Positions 1-5,724 of a stretch of DNA of 8,350 nt are shown piece after piece (within the stretch, counting starts at the first letter, position 1; each line of letters begins with the position of its first letter). The stretch comes from JAJRXR01 sp044439985 (GTDB lineage: Bacteria > Planctomycetota > Phycisphaerae > Phycisphaerales > UBA1924). The stretch spans positions 1 to 8,350 of the forward strand of contig JBITAG010000040.1 of assembly GCA_044439985.1 (NCBI GenBank). The letters run 5' to 3'. The notes beneath the pieces were generated by a model. That model did not search any database. It saw nothing but the letters and a program-made list of their open reading frames with translations, and was not told the origin of the DNA. The translations under genes and the position numbers were made by a program.

Positions 1-12
1 CTCTTCCGATCT
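1..12. other. Illumina adapter remnant at contig end
   Basis: The first 12 bases, CTCTTCCGATCT, are identical to the 3' end shared by the standard Illumina read-1 and read-2 adapters. They sit exactly at base 1, as expected for an untrimmed read at the end of a short-read contig. They keep the reading frame of the following gene open, adding residues LFRS, but these polar residues do not suit the hydrophobic segment they would join. I treat them as non-biological. Confidence 0.9.
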
Positions 13-477
13 ATCCTGCTCATCCGCCTCTCGGGGAAGCGGACGACCTCGCAGATGAACAACTTCGACTGGATCGTGACCGTCGCGATGGGGAGCATGA
101 TCGCCTCCCCCATCCTGATCGAGAAGGTCACGCTCGCGGACGCGTCGCTCGGCATCGCGATGCTCCTCCTCCTGCAGTTCGCGGTGACCCGGGTCTCGAC
201 CCGGTCCGACGCCTTCGAACGCCTCGTGAAGGCCTCGCCGACCCTCTTGGCCTACAACGGGAGCCTGCTGCACGGCGCGATGCGGCGCGAGCGCGTCACC
301 CGGGCGGAGGTCATGGCGGCGTTGCGGGAGGGCGGGCTCACACGGGTTGATCAGGTGGGCGCCGTGGTGCTCGAGACCGATGCAAGCATGAGTGTGCTCC
401 CCCGGAACGAACGGCTCTCCGTCGAATCGATCGATGAAGTGGGACGGGAGTCTCCGGCGAAGAAACCGGGCGCCTGA
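13..477 (+). CDS. DUF421 (YetF/YcaP-like) membrane protein, 5'-truncated
   Basis: C-terminal part of a DUF421 family protein, a small integral membrane protein of poorly known function. The frame is open from the window start, so the ATG at 55 is an internal methionine: the residues before it (LLIRLSGKRTTSQ) already belong to the family's conserved RxSGKRT.xQM motif. The next stretch, FDWIVTVAMGS, matches the conserved FD.v.tvamGs segment. It is followed by one hydrophobic helix (about ADASLGIAMLLLLQFAV) and then the cytoplasmic DUF421 domain, with the typical P.LL..G block and a V.LE.dasmSVLP block near the end. The first one or two membrane helices are missing because the contig ends. It converges on the downstream glycosyltransferase gene, with 7 bases between stop codons. 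Family assignment is confident; no function can be inferred from the neighbours. Confidence 0.85.
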   Translation: MLLIRLSGKRTTSQMNNFDWIVTVAMGSMIASPILIEKVTLADASLGIAMLLLLQFAVTRVSTRSDAFERLVKASPTLLAYNGSLLHGAMRRERVTRAEVMAALREGGLTRVDQVGAVVLETDASMSVLPRNERLSVESIDEVGRESPAKKPGA

Positions 478-497
478 CCGCCCCCTACAGGGCGCCC
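468..497. terminator. Inverted repeat between convergent genes, possible bidirectional terminator
   Basis: GGGCGCC (468-474) and GGCGCCC (491-497) form a perfect 7-bp stem around a 16-base loop that contains both convergent stop codons. There is no T-tract on either side, so it is not a classical intrinsic terminator. The arms also lie inside coding sequence. It could stop or separate two converging transcripts, or be chance in GC-rich DNA. Confidence 0.25.
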
Positions 498-1972
498 GCG
501 ATCGCCCGCCCGTAGACCTTCACGCACTTCTCGGCGGCGCCCCCCCACGTCAGCCCGCGCAGCTCGTACTCCCCGTGCTGACGCAGCGTCTGGCTCAGCG
601 GGGGGTACTTGAGCACGGCGACGATCTTGTTCGCCATCTCGTCCGTGTCCCAGAAGTCCACCTTCAGCGCGTGCGTCAGCACCTCGCTCACGCCCGACTG
701 CTTCGAGATGATCACCGGCACGTCGTGGCTCATCGCCTCGAGCGGCGCGATCCCGAACGGCTCGGAGACGCTCGGCATCACGTAGATGTCCGCCATGCGG
801 AAGACATTGTCCACGTCCCGACCGCGCAGAAACCCGGTGAAAAGCACCTTCTGCCCGATGCCGAGCGCCGCGGCCTGCTCGATCATCCGCACCGCCATGT
901 CCCCCGAGCCGGCGACGACGAACTTCACGTCCTCGATCTTCTCCAGCACCCGCTTGGCGGCCTGGATGAAGTACTCCGGACCCTTCTGCATCGTGATGCG
1001 CCCGAGGAAGAGGACAATCTTGTCCTTCCGCTCGATCTTCCCCGCGTGGGGCTGGGCGCCCTCCTGCTCGACGCCGTTGTAAACCACGTCCACCTTGGCC
1101 GGGTCGGCGCCGTAGCGAGTCACGGCGATCGACTTGGTCAGGCGGGAGACGGTGATCACCCGGTCCGCCGCGTGCATGCCGCTGCGCTCGATGTCGTAGA
1201 CGCCCTGATTGACGTTCTCACCCGAGCGGTCGAACTCGGTCGCGTGGACGTGCGCGACGAGCGGCTTGCCGGTCAGGGCCTTGAGGGCCATGCCCGCGGG
1301 GTAGGTCAGCCAGTCGTGCGCGTGGATCACATCAAACCGCTCGTGCGCGGCCAGGGCGCAGACCAGCTTCGCGTACCGCTGCGCGTCAGAGAAAAGGTCG
1401 CCCCCGTAGTGGTGCTCCCCCCCTTCCTCCGGCGCCACATCCTGCGCGATGTGTTCGAGCACTTCGAGCAGTTGGCGCGCCGACCCCGACCGGAGCCCCT
1501 CGATCTCGCCGAGCCCCGCTCCCCCCGCCACGCTCGCGCTGCCGGGGGACTCGGGGGAGAGCGCCTGGAGCAGGCGCCCCAGGTCGCGGCGGGCGTCGCC
1601 CTGCGGGTACGGGCTGGAGAACCCCGCCTCGACCTCGAAGAACCGGGTGGGCGCCGGCGTGGGCGCGTCCGGATCGCCCGGGTCCGGCTTCGCGAGCGTG
1701 ACCTGCGACTCCCGGGCGGGGAGGACGCCCCGGCTCGCGGCGGGCGCCGACTCGGCCTTCGCCCGAGCGCGAACGTCCTCGACCAGGCGCGGGAGGGCGT
1801 CGGAGCCGAGGAGGCTGACGTGACCGCCCGAGGCGCCCCCGACCGACTTGGGCAGGATGAAGATGATCTCGTGACCCTGCGCCGCCAGCGCCTTGGTGAG
1901 CCCCTGGCAAGCGGTGCCGAGCCCCCCGGCGACAAACGGAGGGAACTCCCAGCCCAGCATGAGAATCCGCAT
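485..1972 (-). CDS. Glycosyltransferase, GT4-type GT-B fold
   Basis: A 495-residue retaining glycosyltransferase that should transfer a sugar from a nucleotide-sugar donor; the acceptor is unknown. The N-terminal Rossmann half begins MRILMLGWEFPP with a GGLG loop (16-19), like glycogen/starch synthases and their GT4 relatives. It continues with DVIHAHDW (214-221) and HVHATEFDRSGE (241-252). The C-terminal half has the donor-site signatures FLGRITMQKG (R325, K330), GSGD (355-358) and the EX7E pair E404...E412 in SEPFGIAPLE. There is no signal peptide, so it should be cytoplasmic. Residues about 66-190 form a Pro/Ala/Gly-rich, probably disordered insertion in the N-terminal domain. The ATG at 1972 is preceded by GGAG at an 8-base spacing. 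It lies 24 bases downstream of the 143-residue gene on the same strand, so the two are probably cotranscribed. Glycan or polysaccharide synthesis is likely; glycogen synthesis itself is not established. Confidence 0.9.
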   Translation of the reverse strand: MRILMLGWEFPPFVAGGLGTACQGLTKALAAQGHEIIFILPKSVGGASGGHVSLLGSDALPRLVEDVRARAKAESAPAASRGVLPARESQVTLAKPDPGDPDAPTPAPTRFFEVEAGFSSPYPQGDARRDLGRLLQALSPESPGSASVAGGAGLGEIEGLRSGSARQLLEVLEHIAQDVAPEEGGEHHYGGDLFSDAQRYAKLVCALAAHERFDVIHAHDWLTYPAGMALKALTGKPLVAHVHATEFDRSGENVNQGVYDIERSGMHAADRVITVSRLTKSIAVTRYGADPAKVDVVYNGVEQEGAQPHAGKIERKDKIVLFLGRITMQKGPEYFIQAAKRVLEKIEDVKFVVAGSGDMAVRMIEQAAALGIGQKVLFTGFLRGRDVDNVFRMADIYVMPSVSEPFGIAPLEAMSHDVPVIISKQSGVSEVLTHALKVDFWDTDEMANKIVAVLKYPPLSQTLRQHGEYELRGLTWGGAAEKCVKVYGRAIAGAL

Positions 1973-1996
1973 GGCCCGCGCTCCGTCCCGGTCGGG

Positions 1997-2428
1997 TCAG
2001 TCCTCGTCCGCCTCGGCGCTCATGTCGCCCAGGTTTCGGAAGCACTGCTCGTACGCCAGCAGCCACAGCGCCGCCTGATCGGCGTCCTCGGGAACCTTGG
2101 ACCGGAACGTGAAGAGCAGGTCCTCCGATCGGTAGTGCTGGTAGGTCGGCGCCTCGCCCTCGTACCCGAGATCGACCAGCTCCTCCTCCAGCAGCTCCTC
2201 GAGCTTGTCGCCCGAGTGCATCAGGTCCGACTCGATCGACTCGCTCTGCCAGCGGTCGGCCATCACGAGCGAGACCCAGAGCGACCCGTCCTCCCGCGCC
2301 ACGCGGTAGGTGGCCGGCTCGGCGGAGTGCTTCGCCTCACACTCGAGCGTCTCGGGGCCGACGCGAATCTCGCCGAACACCCCGGCCTCCCGGGCCTTCT
2401 CCGCGATCTGTTTCAGCAGGTCCTGCAT
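1997..2428 (-). CDS. Conserved-looking hypothetical protein, first gene of glycosyltransferase operon
   Basis: A 143-residue acidic protein that I cannot assign to a family. It has no signal peptide and no membrane segment, so it should be soluble and cytoplasmic. It starts with an amphipathic helix (MQDLLKQIAEKAREAGVFGE), then a strand-rich middle (YRVAREDGSLWVSLVMADRW), an acidic helical stretch (about residues 74-90, KLEELLEEELVDLGYEGE) and a C-terminal FTFRSKVP...LLAYEQCFRNLGDM block, ending in an acidic tail. This alpha/beta order is loosely like small YbjN-type or secretion-chaperone-like folds, but that is only a guess. The ATG at 2428 has a strong Shine-Dalgarno sequence (AGGAGAGG, 2446-2439) with 10 bases of spacing, which decides the start. 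The gene is followed 24 bases later by the glycosyltransferase, so a role connected to that enzyme is possible but unproven. A -10-like TAGGCT lies about 67 bases upstream. Confidence 0.75.
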   Translation of the reverse strand: MQDLLKQIAEKAREAGVFGEIRVGPETLECEAKHSAEPATYRVAREDGSLWVSLVMADRWQSESIESDLMHSGDKLEELLEEELVDLGYEGEAPTYQHYRSEDLLFTFRSKVPEDADQAALWLLAYEQCFRNLGDMSAEADED

Positions 2429-2438
2429 CGAGATCGAG

Positions 2439-2468
2439 CCTCTCCTGGCGCTCCTGGCGTGCTTGGCG
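2439..2468 (-). repeat. 9-bp-phased tandem repeat carrying the Shine-Dalgarno sequence
   Basis: Read on the - strand, the unit CGCCAGGAG occurs twice without a gap (2459-2451 and 2450-2442), preceded by a degenerate copy CGCCAAGCA (2468-2460). The last copy runs into AGG to make the AGGAGAGG ribosome-binding sequence of the 143-residue gene. The 9-base period gives two AGGAG motifs in tandem. I recall similar 9-base-phased CGCCAAG-type extragenic repeats from planctomycete genomes, but could not check this. Confidence 0.5.
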
Positions 2469-2494
2469 GGGCGTCCGATCCCTCGCTCGGAGCA

Positions 2495-2523
2495 AGCCTA
2501 GGCTCTGCCCGTTCCATCGACGA
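2495..2523 (-). promoter_or_regulatory. Candidate promoter for the glycosyltransferase operon
   Basis: On the - strand a TANNNT-type -10 hexamer, TAGGCT, lies at 2500-2495. A weak -35 candidate, TCGTCG, lies 17 bases upstream (2523-2518). Transcription would begin near 2488 and give a leader of about 60 bases before the ATG at 2428. The hexamer is part of the perfect palindrome AGCCTAGGCT (2495-2504), so it reads the same on the + strand. Motif match only. Confidence 0.3.
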
Positions 2524-2535
2524 CGCCCGAGCGCC

Positions 2536-2563
2536 TCGTCGCTCGCAGTTGGCGGGCTATACT
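2536..2563 (+). promoter_or_regulatory. Candidate promoter of tRNA-Leu(GAG)
   Basis: TATACT at 2558-2563 matches the sigma-70 -10 consensus at 5 of 6 positions and is one of the few AT-rich spots in the region. The -35 is poor; TCGTCG at 2536-2541 (16-base spacer) is the only candidate. The predicted start near 2570 is preceded by a very G/C-rich discriminator (CGTCCCC), a type seen at stringently controlled stable-RNA promoters. That regulation is inference. Confidence 0.45.
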
Positions 2564-2569
2564 CGTCCC

Positions 2570-2587
2570 CGCGGGCGCGAGCCCGCG
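2570..2587 (+). other. Stem-loop in the predicted tRNA leader
   Basis: CGCGGGC GCGA GCCCGCG forms a perfect 7-bp GC-only stem closed by a GNRA tetraloop (GCGA). It starts at the transcription start predicted from the -10 box at 2558-2563 and ends 4 bases before the mature tRNA 5' end, so it would make up nearly the whole pre-tRNA leader. It could influence RNase P processing or leader stability; the role is inferred. Confidence 0.55.
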
Positions 2588-2591
2588 TCGA

Positions 2592-2675
2592 GCCCAGGTG
2601 GCGGAATTGGCAGACGCGCCACCTTGAGGTGGTGGTCCCGGCAACGGGGTGGAGGTTCGAGTCCTCTCCTGGGCA
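2592..2675 (+). tRNA. trnL: tRNA-Leu, anticodon GAG
   Basis: An 84-base class II tRNA. The acceptor stem GCCCAGG (2592-2598) pairs with CCTGGGC (2668-2674), with discriminator A at 2675. The D-arm includes GCGGAATTGGCAGACGC. The anticodon stem CCACC/GGTGG (2619-2623/2631-2635) encloses the loop TTGAGGT, with anticodon GAG at 2626-2628, which reads CUC and CUU. The long variable arm CCCG-GCAA-CGGG (2637-2648) identifies a leucine tRNA and is itself closed by a GNRA tetraloop. The T-arm GGAGG-TTCGAGT-CCTCT spans 2651-2667. CCA is not encoded, so it must be added after transcription. CUC is used heavily in the neighbouring genes. It appears to be a single-gene transcription unit with its own promoter and terminator. 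Confidence 0.97.
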
Positions 2676-2684
2676 TTGGCCGAA

Positions 2685-2718
2685 CGAGGCGGGATGTGTC
2701 CCGCCTCGCGGTCGTTTT
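2685..2718 (+). terminator. Intrinsic terminator after tRNA-Leu
   Basis: CGAGGCGGGA (2685-2694) and TCCCGCCTCG (2699-2708) form a perfect 10-bp stem with the loop TGTG, starting 9 bases after the tRNA 3' end. A short T run (TTTT, 2715-2718) follows after CGGTCG. The T-tract is short and slightly displaced, but the stem is the strongest simple hairpin noticed in the window and is well placed to end the tRNA transcript. Confidence 0.75.
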
Positions 2719-2778
2719 CCACCCCCCGGCGCTTCGGGAAAACCCCGATCCGGCACAACCGCTTCCCCCGCCCGCCGC

Positions 2779-2784
2779 TATAGA
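2779..2784 (+). promoter_or_regulatory. -10-like element 6 bases before the cytochrome-like gene
   Basis: TATAGA lies in an otherwise GC-rich stretch, with exactly 6 bases (CCTCAT) between it and the ATG at 2791. In a sigma-70 promoter this places the transcription start at the A of the start codon. There is no Shine-Dalgarno sequence and no convincing -35. A leaderless mRNA is the simplest reading. Confidence 0.4.
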
Positions 2785-2790
2785 CCTCAT

Positions 2791-4089
2791 ATGAGCCCAC
2801 CCGCCCAACACCCCTGGCGCCCCCTCCCCTGGGGCACGGCCCTCTCCGGCGCCCTCCTCCTTCTGGTCGGGCTGCTCACCCTCGCCCCGACGCCCGCCCC
2901 GAACCAGCCCCCCCTGCTGGTCGTCGCCCAACCAGATCAGGACACCGGCTCGGTCGAGTGCGTCATCACCCGACGCGACGGACGCGAGATCTCCGGCATC
3001 TTCGTCGATCAGGACTCGGAGCAGGTCGTCGTCCGGGTCAGCGGCGTGCGCACCGCGATCCCCCGCGCCCAGATCCAGCGCGTCGAGTACCTCCCCCCGG
3101 TCGAGGACCGGTACGAGGAACTCCGCGCCACCATCGCCGACAACGACGTCGAGGGCCTGCTCTATCTGGCCGAGTGGCTCCGTCGGCGTGAACGCTACGA
3201 CCTGGCGCTCACCGAGGTGAGCAATGCCCTCAAGGCCGAGCCCTACAACGAACAGGGCAAGGCGATGCGCGCCTGGCTTGAGCAACAGATCAAACTCGGG
3301 AAGCGTGCCCCCGCCCCGCGGACCGACGGGCGCCCCAGCATCCCCGGACGCGCCGCCGCCAAGCCCTTCCCGACGCTCTCCAAGGACGAGATCAACCTGA
3401 TCCGCGTGTACGAGGTGGACCTGCGCGACCCGCCGCGCATCCTCATCGGTCGCGACGTCATTGAACGCTTCATGCAGGAGTACGCGCACAGCGAGCTGAT
3501 TCCCGTGACCCGCGACGGGCGGGAGTCCTTCCTGCGGGCGCCGCCGGCGCGGATCCTCGATGTCATGTTCCGCCTTCAGGCCCGGGCGTACTACCCCGAG
3601 GTGAAGGTGCTCGACGACCCCGAGTCGATGCGCCTCTGGAAACGCAACGTCCACGCCGCCTGGCTCAACAACGCGTGCGCCTCGGCCCGGTGCCACGGCG
3701 GGGAGCACGCCGGGCGCCTTTGGCTCCAGAACAAGCACGTCAACTCCGACGCCACCGCCTACACCAACTTCCTCATCCTCGACCGCTTCCGCCTGCCCGA
3801 CGGAACTCCCCTGATCGACTGGGATGACCCCGCCCGCTCCCCCCTCCTCCAGATGGCCCTGAGCCGCTCGGCCTCCCTCACCCCCCACCCGGATGTCGGG
3901 AGAGGCCCGGGGTCGCGGGGCTGGCGCCCCGTCTTCCGGTCCACCGAGGATCGACGCTTCCAGCTCGCCGTCGAGTGGATCCGGTCCATGTATCGCCCGC
4001 GGCCCGAGTACCCGATCGATTATCAGCCCCCCCTCCCGAGCGGCGTCGAGCCCCTCGACGGGGAGCCGGCGCCCCCGGTCGAGCGGTAG
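2791..4089 (+). CDS. Membrane-anchored cytochrome c-like protein with TPR-like region and CX4CH motif
   Basis: A 432-residue protein. A hydrophobic segment at about residues 15-32 should be a signal anchor or signal peptide, placing the rest outside the cytoplasmic membrane. Residues about 53-100 form a small beta-rich domain (GSVECVITRRDGREISGIFV ... IPRAQIQRVEYLPP). Residues about 103-168 are helical and TPR-like (LYLAEWLRRRERYDLALTEVSNALKAEP). From about residue 286 there is a C-terminal domain with NNACASARCHGG: C296, C301 and H302 form a CX4CH haem-attachment-type motif instead of the usual CXXCH. M355 in SPLLQMAL, or H366 in TPHPD, could be the second axial ligand. The order resembles other planctomycete cytochrome c domains, so covalent haem binding and electron transfer are plausible but not shown. 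I start at 2791 because an earlier in-frame ATG at 2629 lies inside the tRNA and upstream of its terminator. The C-terminal tail is proline-rich. Confidence 0.75.
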   Translation: MSPPAQHPWRPLPWGTALSGALLLLVGLLTLAPTPAPNQPPLLVVAQPDQDTGSVECVITRRDGREISGIFVDQDSEQVVVRVSGVRTAIPRAQIQRVEYLPPVEDRYEELRATIADNDVEGLLYLAEWLRRRERYDLALTEVSNALKAEPYNEQGKAMRAWLEQQIKLGKRAPAPRTDGRPSIPGRAAAKPFPTLSKDEINLIRVYEVDLRDPPRILIGRDVIERFMQEYAHSELIPVTRDGRESFLRAPPARILDVMFRLQARAYYPEVKVLDDPESMRLWKRNVHAAWLNNACASARCHGGEHAGRLWLQNKHVNSDATAYTNFLILDRFRLPDGTPLIDWDDPARSPLLQMALSRSASLTPHPDVGRGPGSRGWRPVFRSTEDRRFQLAVEWIRSMYRPRPEYPIDYQPPLPSGVEPLDGEPAPPVER

Positions 4090-4161
4090 GCCCGCCTGAT
4101 GCAACCGGGCCGGATTGCGAGCGGATCGGTCCCCGCCCACCCGGCTCGGCCCCCGGGAGGC

Positions 4162-4190
4162 GTGAACCGAACCGCCCCCCGTGCTAGAGT
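4162..4190 (+). promoter_or_regulatory. Candidate promoter of the coiled-coil lipoprotein gene
   Basis: TAGAGT (4185-4190) fits the TANNNT -10 pattern. GTGAAC (4162-4167), 17 bases upstream, is a weak -35 that keeps the TGA core. The start would be near 4197, leaving a leader of about 65 bases. The rest of the 172-base intergenic region 4090-4261 shows no hairpin terminator for the preceding gene. Confidence 0.35.
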
Positions 4191-4261
4191 CACCCCACGA
4201 TCCGGCGAGCCGCCAGGCCCCGGAAACGCCCCTCTCGAACCCGATTCCGCGAGGCTCTGCG

Positions 4262-5692
4262 ATGATCCCATCGAACCACTCCGTCCGACGCCCGCTCCGA
4301 GCGTTGCCGTTTGTCATCGCCGGCGGCGTCCTCGTCCTGGGCGGGTGCGACGGCGGAGACGCGGCGGAGACCGCCGTCCACGAGGCCTCGATCGTCCTCA
4401 AGACGGGCGCGGCGGCGGACGTCGCCTCCCGGGGCGCCTCCACGAACGCCGACTCCCTCGCCGCGTACCGCGAACGCCGGCTCAACGAAGCCCTCCAGAC
4501 CCTCGACGCCCACGTGGGCGAGGGGGACGGGGCGTTCGCGGGAGCCGCGGCGGTGCTCGCCTCCGTCGCCGAGAACGGGCTGGCGATCGAGCACGAGGCG
4601 GAGCTGATCTCCGCCCTGCGTGAGCTGTCGAACCGGCAGACCGTGGTGCGGGGCGTGCTCGGGGAATGGTGGAAGCACCACGCGATCGCGGCGTCCTCCG
4701 CGACCTTCGACCCCAAGGACTCGTTCGACGAACTCAACCGCCTGACCTCGGTGCTCGAAGAGGAAATCCAGCAGGTGCGCCAGAGCAAGGCGGCGCTCGA
4801 CGAGAAGATCAACGCCCTCGACGAGCAGATCGCCGAGGCCATGGCTCAGGCCGACGCGCAGCGCAATCAGGCGGCCCAGATCGAGCTGGAGTCGAGCCGA
4901 GCGGCGCCCGCGGAGCGTCCCGCCCTCGCCGAGCGCGTGCGCGAGCACACCCGCCGGGCGGACTCGTACGAGTTCCAGGCCCAACGCCTGCAGACCCGCG
5001 CCGGGCAGCTGCGTCCCGACGCGGCGGAGAAGGGGCGTCATGTCGAGCGGCTGCAGACACAGCTCCGCCTGCTCGAGGATTCCCGCCAGCAGATCACCGA
5101 GCAGCAGCAGACCAGCGCCGACGACGCCGCCGCGGCACGTCGCGCCGCCCGGGAGACCGAAGGGTTGCTGTTTGAGCGCAGCGCGGCGTTGAACGACTAC
5201 CTGCTCAACGAGGTGGGCGAGCTGGCCTCAAGCGCCGAGCGTCGCCTGCGCAGCGCCGTCTCCAACGCCGGCAAGTCCAGCGACAGCGCCCGGGACAGCG
5301 CCACGCTCGCCAAGGCCTCGGCGCAGCACCGCCTGGGCGACCTGCACGATCGTCTGGGCGAGGCCCACGCCACGCTCGCGGACCTGTTCGGGCATCTCGC
5401 CTCGCTGCCTCTGGAGGACACGGCCCGTTTCCAGGCCCTCGCCGACGAACGCCGCGCCTCGGCCGATGAGGCCCGCCGGTCCGCCCAGGACGCGTACGCC
5501 GACGCCGCCCGCTCCTTCCGGAGCATCCGGGTCCGGGGGGACGCGAAGGACGCGCTGAACGCGCTCGCGGACCGGCTGGAGGGTGTCGAGCCCGAATCCC
5601 TCGACGAGTTCGGGGGCGACGACGCCATGGACGAGACGCCGGTCGAGGACGGGACGGGTGAGGCCCCCGGCGACGACGAGATCGACGACTGA
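4262..5692 (+). CDS. Coiled-coil lipoprotein with acidic C-terminal tail
   Basis: A 476-residue probable lipoprotein of unknown function. The N-terminus has Arg residues at 9, 10 and 13, a hydrophobic stretch (ALPFVIAGGVLVLGG) and a lipobox LGGC with C29 as the lipidated residue. The residue after it is Asp30, which in E. coli favours retention in the inner membrane. Residues about 155-300 are strongly helical and rich in Glu, Gln, Arg and Ala with heptad-like spacing, so a long coiled coil is expected. A second Ala/Ser/Arg-rich helical region spans about 300-425. The tail (about 432-476) is highly acidic and ends DDEIDD. I start at ATG 4262, with GAGG 7 bases upstream. The alternative GTG at 4181 overlaps the -10 candidate and would bury the signal peptide 27 residues inside. 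A structural or scaffolding role in the envelope is possible; no enzymatic motif is visible. The reductase gene begins 32 bases later. Confidence 0.8.
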   Translation: MIPSNHSVRRPLRALPFVIAGGVLVLGGCDGGDAAETAVHEASIVLKTGAAADVASRGASTNADSLAAYRERRLNEALQTLDAHVGEGDGAFAGAAAVLASVAENGLAIEHEAELISALRELSNRQTVVRGVLGEWWKHHAIAASSATFDPKDSFDELNRLTSVLEEEIQQVRQSKAALDEKINALDEQIAEAMAQADAQRNQAAQIELESSRAAPAERPALAERVREHTRRADSYEFQAQRLQTRAGQLRPDAAEKGRHVERLQTQLRLLEDSRQQITEQQQTSADDAAAARRAARETEGLLFERSAALNDYLLNEVGELASSAERRLRSAVSNAGKSSDSARDSATLAKASAQHRLGDLHDRLGEAHATLADLFGHLASLPLEDTARFQALADERRASADEARRSAQDAYADAARSFRSIRVRGDAKDALNALADRLEGVEPESLDEFGGDDAMDETPVEDGTGEAPGDDEIDD

Positions 5693-5718
5693 CCCGGGGC
5701 CACCCGGCGGGCAAGAAT
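5689..5718 (+). promoter_or_regulatory. Candidate promoter for the FNR gene, leaderless geometry
   Basis: AAGAAT (5713-5718) matches the -10 consensus at 4 of 6 positions and lies exactly 6 bases before the ATG at 5725. CTGACC (5689-5694) matches the -35 consensus at 4 of 6 positions with an 18-base spacer, and overlaps the stop codon of the preceding gene. There is no Shine-Dalgarno sequence. Read-through from the lipoprotein gene is also possible, since no terminator is seen in the 32-base gap. Confidence 0.35.
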
Positions 5719-5724
5719 GCATTG

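Noticed and set aside
2629..2790. Upstream start for the cytochrome-like protein
   Set aside because: The extra 54 residues would be encoded by the tRNA and its terminator and would place the membrane anchor internally.
392..2794. 800-codon + strand open frame
   Set aside because: It runs antisense to the glycosyltransferase and the 143-residue gene and reads through the tRNA. Its translation is Arg/Leu/His/Pro-rich without motifs, as expected from high third-position GC on the other strand.
4181..4261. GTG start 27 codons upstream for the lipoprotein
   Set aside because: The GTG overlaps the candidate -10 box, has no ribosome-binding site and would bury a clear lipoprotein signal peptide.
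2557..4842. 761-codon - strand open frame
   Set aside because: Antisense to the cytochrome-like gene and the start of the lipoprotein gene. It crosses a terminator and a tRNA and has no recognisable domain.
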